A stretch of DNA of 64,000 bases from Trichosphaerium sp. ATCC 40318 (Eukaryota > Discosea > Flabellinia > Trichosidae). A program made the translations under genes and the position numbers. This document shows positions 12,270-22,031 of the stretch, one piece after another (position 1 is the first letter of the stretch; each line of letters opens with the position of its first letter). The DNA is taken from positions 62,001-126,000 of the forward strand of contig JALMLS010000525.1 in NCBI GenBank assembly GCA_038496445.1, read 5' to 3'. The notes under the pieces were generated by a model, which saw only the letters and a list, made by a program, of their open reading frames with translations, had not been told where the DNA came from and ran no database searches.

Positions 12270-12767
12270 TCAGAGGGCCCTTTGACGTGGTTTTTCGCTT
12301 GGAGAACAGCTGGAGCAATGTAAAGATATCTCCCTTGGTTTACTAGTATATACAGTGCGTTGAATAGTAAAAAAATGCTTTGAGAAAAAGTTGACTTAAA
12401 ATCATTTGCCAGCCCTAAGTAAACCTCTTGACGTTCATCATAGCCACTTCTTTATAAAGTGTTGCTACTTAGTTTGTGGCAATGGTAGTTAAAGGTACAA
12501 CCCACGTATAACCGAATGGGAAATTGTCCCTAAGACTTGTGCACGTGCTTATAATCTGAGATTCAGCTTGAGGTTTGAATCAATAAGAAACAGTATTTGA
12601 TTGAGCCTCGACATTACCCATAAAGCTAACCCGAGAGTTTTACATGTATGTGCGGCTAACTAAGTATAGCAATACAAAGTTGAAAGGCAACTTTGCCCTC
12701 ATTTTAGCGAAGCTATGAATTTACCGTAAAAGTGACACAAAACAACATAATTGAAAGGAAAAGTGGT
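12270..12767. other. Intergenic stretch, nothing recognised
   Basis: About 500 bp between the leftward Rpp21 gene and the 3' end of the first secreted-family copy. Long open frames, RNA genes and clear repeats are absent. One CACGTG palindrome lies near 12542. Confidence 0.4.
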
Positions 12768-13624
12768 TTATTGGGAAAAGAGTGCAATTCTCTGTGCTCT
12801 TTTACGTGCTAACCTTCTTCTAATCGCGTGGTTAGAGATTGAACAAAGTAAGTAGGATTTAAGAAAAAATATACCTGACAGGTTCACATTCCCCCATGTT
12901 AGGTTGTGGTTCGCCATATTGAATTCTGAGTACAATATCTGGAGCACCTTCAAGTTGAGAAGGCACTTCTGCTCTACAAAAAAAACCATTAGCTTGAACA
13001 ACTTTAAGAGCATGTGAGTAAAGAAATAAAAAACACAAACCTGAATGAATTCTCTGTGTTTGTTACCTCTACGCCGAGCGTGTTTTCGAGGATAGTAAAT
13101 TCTTAAACAGTTGGTAAGCAAACTAATGAAATGAAGGCTGTAAGAAAAAAACCTAATGTTCCGTACCATCAAAAGTGGCAGTTTCGAATGTACATTCTAT
13201 TATCTGTACGTTTACACCATCTCCTAGAACGACTCTGTACTCTACCATATTATCTGTGAAGTCAATTGTCATAAGCCGACTGTTAATAGCAATAGGGTCA
13301 GAATCAGTGTCGTATTCAATAACATCATTATCAACAACAAAGTCTGGGAAGTTTGGTGCTGTTGTCTCTGCAAAACCTACAGTGAAGTAACTAAGTTGTG
13401 TAGAAGGGCCTACAACCAAGGTGCATGTTCCGCGATCACCCTCGCCTTGAGTGTTGTTAGCTTTAACACAATCAAAAGGTGATAAGAGATAGTGTAGTTG
13501 GTTAGACAGACCAGCTTGATAATCTTCTTGTTAACGGCGTACTGATAGCTCCAAGTGAAAGAGATACCAAACCACATACTACAAGTGCGTGGATCAATGA
13601 TAGGTGATATGAAGAGGTGCGCAT
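12768..13624 (-). pseudogene. Secreted tandem-family copy A, truncated by a stop codon
   Basis: First copy of a three-gene tandem family. Exon 1 (13543-13624) encodes an intact signal peptide, MRTSSYHLSLIHALVVCGLV. Exon 2 starts at 13445 and is almost identical to copies B and C up to the TFDGTE motif, where a TAG (13153-13155) stops the frame after 124 codons. The rest of exon 2, down to 13042, is 4 nt longer than in copy B (404 versus 400 nt) and carries further stops. Exons 3 (12875-12973) and 4 (12768-12819) remain open, with intact splice sites. Either this is a young pseudogene or a shortened secreted protein is made. The family function is unknown. Confidence 0.7.
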
Positions 13625-14547
13625 GTTGTTATACCGAAAGACGTTTTACGTTGTTGTTAAGAATCAAAAACGTGATTTGGTTTCGCAGTTTCTTTGATGA
13701 CAATACATTTTCCAGACAAACATATTTTCGGATAGTCCAGAACAATAACTAGCCTGTCTAACTAGTACATTACCACGTGCTAGAATTCTTTCTGTGATAA
13801 TTACAAGCTAGTATAGGCTCAAAATCTCAACAGTTTTGCGTTCCGATATTTGCTTATTGATTTGATATTTGAGAATCCCCCTATTAATGCGACATAGCTT
13901 ATATCAACGTGGTATAACTAAGTCCTAAGAAGGCAAAAAAAAAGCTTCAAAGAATACAATCTTCCTTACCTAAAACGATGCCACTCAGTAATGCTGTGCG
14001 TAGAGTGTCACTATTGTATCGTACACAAAATAAATATCAAAGGTTCATACTTTGGAGGTGGTACCAACCTATGAATTGAAAATCTCGGTGGTATTATAAG
14101 TATCAGGATAATACGGTACTCAAGACTGTTGTACCAGATAGTTATCGTACATTACAGGATTACTTTATTTCAATGATAGAATCGTTCCTGGGTCGCCAAC
14201 CATGGTCTTATTAGAAACATAAATAGTACAACAGAACCTCCAACTAGAACGCCGACTACATCACCAGCAAGAGCTCCAACAAGGTCTCCAACAAGAGCTC
14301 CCACTACATACAGCTTAATCTATTATCAACCAGATTGGAAGCAAAAGAAAACATGCAAAGGGATAGGTGTCCATGAATAGCCTGTGTTCTGTTGCTATCA
14401 CGCCATAATATTGCAATAAGCCAATGAAGTTCTAGCGTTGACAAACAATAACATGAAATCACGTTTTCTCACACTCGTTATTAACGGTTGACAAAGAACT
14501 AGAAAGTGTAGGCAAAGCGATTATCATAAAGTGGGAAGGAAAGTGGT
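13625..14547. other. Spacer between family copies A and B
   Basis: No gene is supported. At about 14225-14320 a stretch of imperfect 12-nt repeats reads as a P/T/R-rich peptide on the plus strand (TEPPTRTPTTSPARAPTRSP) and as a Gly/Val-rich hydrophobic peptide on the minus strand. It may be a relic of a low-complexity tail such as the one in copy C, but the orientation does not fit, so I leave it uncalled. Confidence 0.4.
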
Positions 14548-15393
14548 TTATTGGGACAAGAGTGCAATTCTCTGTGCTCTTTTACGTGCTAACCTTCTTC
14601 TAATCGCGTGGTTAGAGATTGAACAAAGTAAGTAGGATTTAAGAAACCCCTCGTACCTGACAGGTACACATGCTAGGTCGTCAAACAGAATTCTGAGTAC
14701 AATGTCAGGATCACCTGCTAGTCTTGAGGGGAAATCTGCCCTTAAACAAAGTCATTAGCTCTTCGAACATAACAAAGAGCTGTGAACAACTTTAAAGAGA
14801 ACACAAATAGTAACAAACCTGAATGAATTAGCAGTGTTTTCTACCAATGCATTAACTGTGTTTTCCAGTATAGTAAAACCTTTAACGTGGTAAGCAAACC
14901 ATTGAGTGAATGGAGGTTGTAAGAAAAACTTGTATTCCGTACCATCAAAAGTGGCAGTTTCGAATGTACATTCTAATCTTTGCACGTTTACATCAGAGCC
15001 CAGTACGACTCTATACTCTACCATATTATCTGTGAAGTCAATTGTCATGAGCCTACTGGAAGGTATATCATTAGAATCAACGTCGTATTCAATAACATCA
15101 TTATCAACAACAAAGTCTGGGAAGTTTGGTGCGGTTGTCTCTGCTAAGCCAATACTGAAGTAACTAAATGTTGGAGTTGAGGTAACAACCAAGGTGCATG
15201 TTCCGCGATCACCCTCGCCTTGGGTGTTGTAAGAGTTACTATAAAATTAAAAACCTAAAAACACGTGCTTACTGCTTTAGTTAACCTTAAAACAACCTAT
15301 TAATAACGTACTAATAGCTCCAAGTGAAAGAGATATCAAACCAAATAAAACAAGTGCGCAAATCGATGATAAGTAATTTGAGGAGGTGGTCAT
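14548..15393 (-). CDS. Small secreted protein, tandem-family copy B (intact)
   Basis: Four exons (15312-15393, 14819-15218, 14657-14740, 14548-14599) give 205 aa. Residues 1-27 (MTTSSNYLSSICALVLFGLI...) form a signal peptide. The mature part opens EGDRGTCTLVV. It has conserved blocks shared by all three copies: AETTAPNFPDFV, NDVIEYD, RLMTIDFTDNMVEYRVVLG and ECTFETATFDGTE. A basic tail, RRRLARKRAQRIALLSQ, ends the protein. The acidic, beta-strand-like core has few cysteines, and I recognise no domain. The three copies share exon phases (exon 1 is 82 nt in all), so they arose by tandem duplication. This copy is the only one with a full open frame. Export is inferred from the signal peptide. Confidence 0.82.
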
Positions 15394-15571
15394 GCTGTTG
15401 TGATGAAGAAGTGTGCTTTTTGATTCTTAACAATCTTAAGCGTGATTAGTTCACACCAGTGACTAGAGAGGTTATAGAAATGGTTAAAACCGCTACTACA
15501 ATACCTTCTTTACTTTAAAAACACGTGACTTTCGGGTAACGATACTAAATGAGAGGAAGAATATTTTATGG

Positions 15572-16415
15572 TTAATTTATTTGAGATAGTCTCCGAATAC
15601 AAGGCTTTCTACCATTTGCGTATACAGGTGGTGGTGCAGTTGGCGAAGCTGTTGTTGGCGGTGGAGTTGAAGGTGCAGTGGTTGATGGTGGAGGTAAGTC
15701 GTCAAATAGAATTCTGAGTACAATGTCTGGGCTACCTTCTAGTGCAGCGGGTATAGATGCTCTAAAATAATACTATCAACTTGCGAACAACTACGACACG
15801 TGCATATTTCAAAGAGCCACGTGTACCACTATTTAAAAAAATAAGGAATACATACCTGAACGAATTCATTGTGCTTGTTACATCTACGTCAAGCGTGTTT
15901 TCGAGGATAGAAAAACCTTAGTAACTTGGTAAGCATACCATTTATAAGGGTGTTGTAAGAATTGTCTGTATTCCGTACCATCAAAAGTGGCAGTTTCGAA
16001 TGTACATTCTAATATCTGTACGTTTACACCATCTCCTAGAACGACTCTGTACTCTACCATATTATCTGTGAAGTCAATTGTCATAAGCCGACTGTTAATA
16101 GCAATAGGGTCAGAATCAGTGTCGTATTCAATAACATCATTATCAATAACAAAGTCTGGAAAGTTTGGTGCTGTTGTCTCTGCAAAACCTACAGTGAAGT
16201 AACTAAGTTGTGTAGAAGGGCCTACAACCAAGGTGCATGTTCCGCGATCACCCTCGCCTTGAGTGTTGTTAGCAAAAAGGTAAACAGGTATTGGCGCTTG
16301 TTGAACACCTTTACAAAACTATTAACAACGTACTAATAGCTCCATGTGAAAGAGATATCAAACCAAATATAACAAGTGCGTAAATCAATGATTGGTAAAT
16401 TGATGAGGTGCTCAT
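15572..16415 (-). pseudogene. Secreted tandem-family copy C, frameshifted, with different P/T-rich tail
   Basis: Exon 1 (16334-16415) encodes a signal peptide (MSTSSIYQSLIYALVIFGLI). Exon 2 (15856-16257) is 402 nt against 400 in copy B. The +2 shift lies just after the AYQV segment and leads to TAG at 15884-15886, giving a 151-aa product. Read in the copy-B frame, the rest of exon 2 would still be open (ILENTLDVDVTSTMNSF). Exon 3 (15572-15761) is also open but ends differently: after DIVLRILFDDL it runs into PPPSTTAPSTPPPTTASP and stops, instead of the basic tail of B. So copy C once encoded a variant with a stalk-like tail, or still does after sequence correction. Confidence 0.7.
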
Positions 16416-17034
16416 GATGTTGTGATGAAGATGTATACTTTTGGTTTGTGTAAGAACCTTAGGTTCCACATGACAACACGTTTTCCATACAAGCATTTTC
16501 CGAAAATCATAGAAAGGCATATTTTCCTAACTTATCGAAATATAAGAACATCACTGCGCACTTGTAAGGAAGAGTTAATCTTATGTATTCATTCTGGTAA
16601 CACTAATACAAAAAGCATTCATCTAATGAAACCTTCGCACCAAAACCAAAAACAGAACTTCCTTTCATTACAATCAGCATTGAAATACCGTTTCCTACAT
16701 AATAGCTCTAGTGGATAGGAAGGGTTTATTAAACGCTAAGAAGGCAAAAATATATATGTGGTCAATTAATGAATAGTCCAAAACCAATCAAAAAAAAAGT
16801 GAGCACCTTGATGCCACAGACATGCTGATTTTTGGATTGAAGAAAGGTTTGTGCTGTTTAAATGTCATCATATGATTGAATTTATCCAGCGAAGTATCAC
16901 GCGTTGGTTTACCGTTTTTGCAGTGGCTCTGAGCTTTTTCTGTTTAGACAAACCGCAGTCGTTTCTATATCTCCCACAGTTCTTCATCGTCTATAGGTAG
17001 GTACATCGGGCACCCGTGTTACCATATAGTATTG
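16416..17034. other. Intergenic stretch, nothing recognised
   Basis: About 620 bp upstream of copy C and downstream of the EF-1alpha copy. It is AT-rich, without supported coding frames or RNA genes. Confidence 0.4.
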
Positions 17035-18965
17035 CATGTTACAAGTTGTATTGTAGACAAAATTACAAGGTTGAGTAAGTGACAGGGTTGAATAAAGGAC
17101 AGTTGAACAAAAAACCAACAGATTGTTTAAGGGTCTAAAAAAAAGGATTTTATTTGATTTGTTGTTTTGCTTTGAGGAACACGATCCAAAGCAAAAAGCT
17201 CATTGTTTTTTAAGCATCTTGAACCTTCTTGGTAACTGATTTGATGACACCTACAGCCACAGTCTAGACAGAAAATGTAAGCACGTGAAGGAACAGCGAT
17301 GTGAGTAGTTAAACTATGTACCTTGTTCATATCGCGGATTGCAAAACGACCAAGAGGAGGCATATCTTTGAAGGCTTCACAACAAAGTGGCTTGGTAGGA
17401 ATCAAGCGCACCATTGCAGAGTCTCCTTTTTTGAGATAAGCAGGGTTCTTTTCTGTCACTTCGTTCGTCTTGCGATCAAGCTTTGTCAAGAGTTCGGCAA
17501 AGCGGCACGCAATATGAGCAGTGTGAATGTCTAGAAAAGAAGAAACGTAAGTATTAAAACAGAGAAAGCTAAAAAGACAACTTACCAAGGACCGGGCTGT
17601 ATCCAGCAAAGATCTTCTTTGGGTGGTGCATTATGATGATTTGAGCAACGAATTCAGTCACTTCAGCAAGAGGTACCGAAGCACCAATCTCACCAATAAC
17701 TGTACCACGTTCTACTTGCTTTACAGAGACACCTCTCAAGTTTACACCTACATTGTCACCAGGACCAGCCTGCGTCATCTGGGTATGGTGCATCTCGATA
17801 GATCTCACTTCAGCCGTTAAACCAGACGGTGCGAGTTTCACCTTTTGGCCGACCTTGATAAGACCTGCTTCGATGCGCCCAGCGACAACAGTACCGACAC
17901 CGTTGATTTTGAAGACGTTTTGAATTGGCATTCTCAATGGCTTGTTTGTAGGACGCTTTGGAGGCTTCAAGTTGTCAAGTGCTTCGAGTAATGTTGGGCC
18001 CTTCCACCATGACATGTTGCTTGATTTCTCCGTCATGTTATCACCAGCGAATCCAGAGATAGGAACAAAAGGAACACGCTTAATGTTGAACCCAATCCTG
18101 CGCAAAAGGTTAGTGGATAAAAAAAACTCAATGTGAAGTTGTTGAACGTACTTTTTCAAAAAGGCTGAGACTTCAGCGACAATTTCCTTGTATCTGGATT
18201 CAGCGTAGTTGACAGTTTTTGCGTCCATCTTGTTTACACCAACAATCAATTGCTTGACACCAAGAGTGTAAGCGAGCAAAGCATGTTGGCGAGTTTGTCC
18301 ATTTGTAGAGATGGAAGTCTCGAACTCTCCCTTTGTTGCTGGAACGACAAGCAATGCCGAGTCAGCTTGAGAGGTACCAGTGATCATATTCTTGATGAAA
18401 TCTTGGTGTCCAGGAGCATCAATGATCGTAAACTAAACAGCAAGTCAGAAAAGGTTCCAAAGCGCTGTAATTAATCAAAAGTGACTTACGTGGTAGTTGT
18501 TCGTGAAGAATTGCTTGGTTGTTGTTTTGATGGTGACTCCACGAGATTGTTCTTCTTCAGTGTTGTCCATGACGAAAGCGTAAGCAAATGACTTCATGCC
18601 CTTTTCTTCAGCCTTTTGTTCCAACAATTGCATTCTCCTCTTGTCGACACCACCACATTTGAAGATCAAGTGACCGCATGTTGTTGATTTACCTGCATCG
18701 ACATGACCAATTACAACGAGATTAATGTGAGTTTTATCGTTGTTGTTCTTGTTCTTTGACATGCACGTTTTTAAGTTACGACGAGGGGGGGTTTGTTTGT
18801 TTTCTTTGTTCAAGCTGTTGTTGTTGCTTGTACGTTTGTTTCTATGATTTGATTTTTTTTCACGTTCATAGTTTCACCAAGAAAATTACTAGAAACGGTT
18901 TAGTTCCAAATAAACTTTATAATTCTTTTCAATGAACTGATTTACGCTATTTCGTTTCTGCCCTC
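17035..18965 (-). repeat. Inverted duplication arm 1 (EF-1alpha gene and flanks)
   Basis: The segment matches 48075-50000 in reverse orientation. The match covers the gene, all four introns, about 200 bp of 5' flank (shared up to the GCAGAAACGAAAT region) and about 150 bp of 3' flank (shared through GTAACA-like text after the stop). The edges were judged by eye, within some tens of bases. Confidence 0.85.
17210..18762 (-). CDS. Translation elongation factor 1-alpha, copy 1
   Basis: Five exons (18490-18762, 18152-18432, 17586-18097, 17322-17530, 17210-17263) give 442 aa. It delivers aminoacyl-tRNA to the ribosome using GTP. The GTPase motifs are complete: GHVDAGKST (residues 19-27), DAPGH, NKMD and the SGF of G5. 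Domains II and III are of EF-1alpha type ([46 protein letters not shown]). The switch region is unusual: [16 protein letters not shown] replaces the usual RERGITID segment and looks closer to the EFL paralogue. The start is the ATG before [13 protein letters not shown]; the open frame further upstream lacks an ATG. It differs from copy 2 by few residues (QNVFKING versus QSVYKING), and the stop is TAA here and TGA there. Confidence 0.95.
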
Positions 18966-20816
18966 ATAGATCTTGTTTTATCCATACGAAATAGTATGCT
19001 ACTAAATAACGATAGTATTGAGCGCATTCATAGAAGCCCTAGAGCAACTTTTGTTAAGCAGTTCCTACTCTACATAGACGCTAATCCATGTGTTTAATGT
19101 ATTGTGATCTTTCTTTTTGTTGTTTGTGGAGTTGTAACGTCAAGAAAAATTAAACATTGTATAGCGCGGAATCACTGAAAATTGTTTTTCAGTTCCATAT
19201 TTAATCATTTTTCTCTGTTTGACGCCTATACACAGCCTTGAAATTAAGACACCTATTGCACAAAAGATCACAGTACTTGTAATTTGAAAGTCAAGGCTTA
19301 CAATAGCGTCACAAGTTTATTTTAGCTTTAGCATACAAATATTGTATGTATGTACTACCCTACGCGCAGATACTTGTTTTTAGGTACTTACACGGATTTT
19401 TGTGAGTGTTTAATGAAAAAACTCTACTATTTCAAGACAAATGAACCAACGGCTGCCTAAACGTAGCATTTTACAGATCACATAAGATTATATTTTCAGC
19501 TATATTTGGCTGCCGTTGCTTGATTTGTCGTCGTTATTGGAAAATCTTCAAAAGCAATCAATTACGCTGACTAAAAGCAATTATTACAACTGTCACTTCT
19601 TTTTTTGCAATCAACACATTAGTGGAACAGTTTTACGGCATTGTTGTTACAAATGTACGTCTACAAACATATTTTGGCACACCAAACTTCTGGCATAACA
19701 CACCTACAACCATGTAGCTACAAGATATAACACTGTTTTTGATGTACAAGCACATGGCTTAGTGTATTGAATTTTTCTATAAACGGGTACTGCTTAACAA
19801 AAGTTGCCCTACTGGATAATCTATTGTAATAGATTTATTGTAAATGTTGTCATTCTCGGGTAACGCTTCTATAACTTAGCTCTCTATTCGTATTCGCAAA
19901 TTACACTTCCTGGAGATTGCTCATCAGCTACAGACACTACAAGTTGTTGCCACGATACTCAAGCGTTCATCTAATGCTACGGTTTTCATAAGCCACAAGG
20001 TGCTGAAAAATTGAGATTTATTATGCTTGGATTTGGTAAAGCAAGAAGTAAACACCGATTTATTGAGAAAGCTCATTGATGTAGCACTTGATGAAGTTGT
20101 ATATAAGTGACACATGTTTTATGCTTTTGTAGGGTAGTCTAGCGTTGGGGAGTTTTTATTAAAGATTCAAATCTTTGATTTAAGAGTATGCATTTGCTTT
20201 CGGAGACTTGATAGTGCTACACGGATGTAGTATACCAATTTCCATACGCTCTCAAAGAGCGTAGACAGAAATACAAGCAAAAGAAACAACTGTGAAGAAT
20301 GTTTACAAGCTGATAACTATTTGTTAGATCCTTCGTCCATTGGCATCATTGTACAATTAACACAGATTGAGAGAACCTATCTCTTGGCTTGACGGCTTGG
20401 TCACGAAGCCTGCAATCCTTGTTTTATTCAAAGTCACAATATAACTACAACCAAAAACTGTCTGTATACATCGTAGTCATTGCGTAATTGCCTCTAGCCG
20501 TTGCTTTTAAGTACCGTCATTATTTTTCCATATCTCTATACGCCAACATGAAATATTGCGCTATACAATATGTACATAAAAGGACTTCCTCGGAAGAAAT
20601 TTGTTCAGGGAAAACCTTCGGAAGGTCACCAGAAAACTGCCGACTTTTGACGTTTTTATTGCGTTTTTTTTTTTTTAATGATCGTGCACTAGAATATAGC
20701 GTGCAGGTTAAATTTTTTGAGGTTTGAAAATATCTCAAAAGATTCCACGGAACAGACAGAATTTATCAATTTTAATTCGGCTAATTTTATTATTCTATCA
20801 AACACACAAACAACAA
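18966..20816. other. Intergenic stretch, no supported gene
   Basis: About 1.85 kb between the divergent EF-1alpha copy 1 and the peroxiredoxin-like gene. Only short open frames without splice partners are present. No RNA gene or mobile-element feature was recognised. Confidence 0.45.
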
Positions 20817-21649
20817 ATGACATCCGCAACCGTTAATTGGTACAAACAAGAAATCGCTAAGCGTGATTTAACAGCTCTTGTATTTTACCGAGGTGATTGG
20901 TAGGTGGTTCTTACTCACACTTTGGCTTTTTCCTAACATTCTTAGGTGCCCGTTCTGTACAGCGTACTTGGAGGAATTAAATGCCAAACTCTTACCTCAA
21001 CTGAAAGCCAAAGGTACTGTACACCCCCACAGTTAAAATTGCCTTACATGACTTATAGGAGGCGAACTATTCGGCGTGACAACTCAAGATCAAGCGGCTG
21101 CGACCAAGTTGCAAAACAACTTCAGTTTGGATTTCAAAATCTTTGGCGAGCCTGCGAATGAGCTTGCTAAAGGTTGAGTGTAATAACCGCCATTCTTTTT
21201 GACTAACGACATATGTAGAACTTGGAGTTGCTCTAAGTGAACACGCTAGGTACGACGGTCTCATGGCACAGCCAGCTCTATTTGTTGTAAGTTGTAGTGT
21301 TTTATATCTTGTTGGCTTTCTTTTTAATGGGTGTTGCTGTAGGTTGACAAACACGGCAAGTTTTTGTACAAGTGGATAATTGTACCTGGTGAAATGAACT
21401 GGGGTGGTGCTACTGATCGTCCAATTCCTGAATTAGTACGTTTTTTCAGAGAAAGTAGCCGGACATCATGTTAGATAAACAAAGATTTAACATTTGTGAT
21501 AGGTGTGGAAGGTTGTTGAGGCAAGACTTGCAGGAAAGGAAGTAGCTGATGATAAGATTCGTGGCGTTGACCTTGAGTGGCTAAAGAGTAATTATCCTCC
21601 ACAATATAAATTAGTCATGGAGTACCTCGCTAGCCAGAAGAAGGATTAA
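20817..21649 (+). CDS. AhpC/TSA-type peroxiredoxin-like protein
   Basis: Six exons (20817-20899, 20946-21013, 21059-21172, 21219-21286, 21343-21435, 21503-21649) give 190 aa. The thioredoxin-fold redox motif is FYRGDWCPFC, with C29 and C32 as a CxxC pair. It is followed by the beta-strand/helix layout of the AhpC/TSA superfamily (LFGVTTQDQAAA, MAQPALFVVDKHGKFLYKW). It resembles single-domain peroxiredoxin-like proteins of bacteria and fungi rather than classic 2-Cys peroxiredoxins. The likely role is thiol-dependent peroxide or disulfide reduction in the cytosol, as no targeting sequence is visible. The third intron has a GTTGAG donor. The final helix PPQYKLVMEYLASQKKD is of unknown use. Confidence 0.82.
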
Positions 21650-22031
21650 ACGAAAAAAAAAACAGGTCCTTCTGGAGCAAGACTTTACAAGATCCTACTT
21701 ACAACCTCATACTTTAAATAAACGTCAACTCATTTCAATCACTTCATCTTTGTCTTTTGTATTCATTTTTCTCTGATGGATCTAGTTCTATCGTACAAAC
21801 ACGCTTTGTAATTAAATTCTTGGGTTTTTTCTTCAAAAAGATTGACTTCGAATTTGTTTATTAAGCTTACGGTTCTTTTCTTGGCCGGCAAACATAAGAA
21901 GCTTGTGTAATCCACGCCTACTAAAAACAAAATATTTTGAAAGCCAAAATACATAAAACAACATTGAGAGATAAGAAAAAAACGTTGTTATACACTTATT
22001 TTTTTTAGTTTGTTTTTTTGCTTGTTTCTTT

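Noticed and set aside
18763-18813. N-terminal extension of EF-1alpha (NKENKQTPP...) upstream of the chosen start; the same in copy 2 at 48233-48280
   Set aside because: The frame opens with TTG, has no ATG, and canonical EF-1alpha begins right at the chosen methionine. The text also differs between the copies by an indel.
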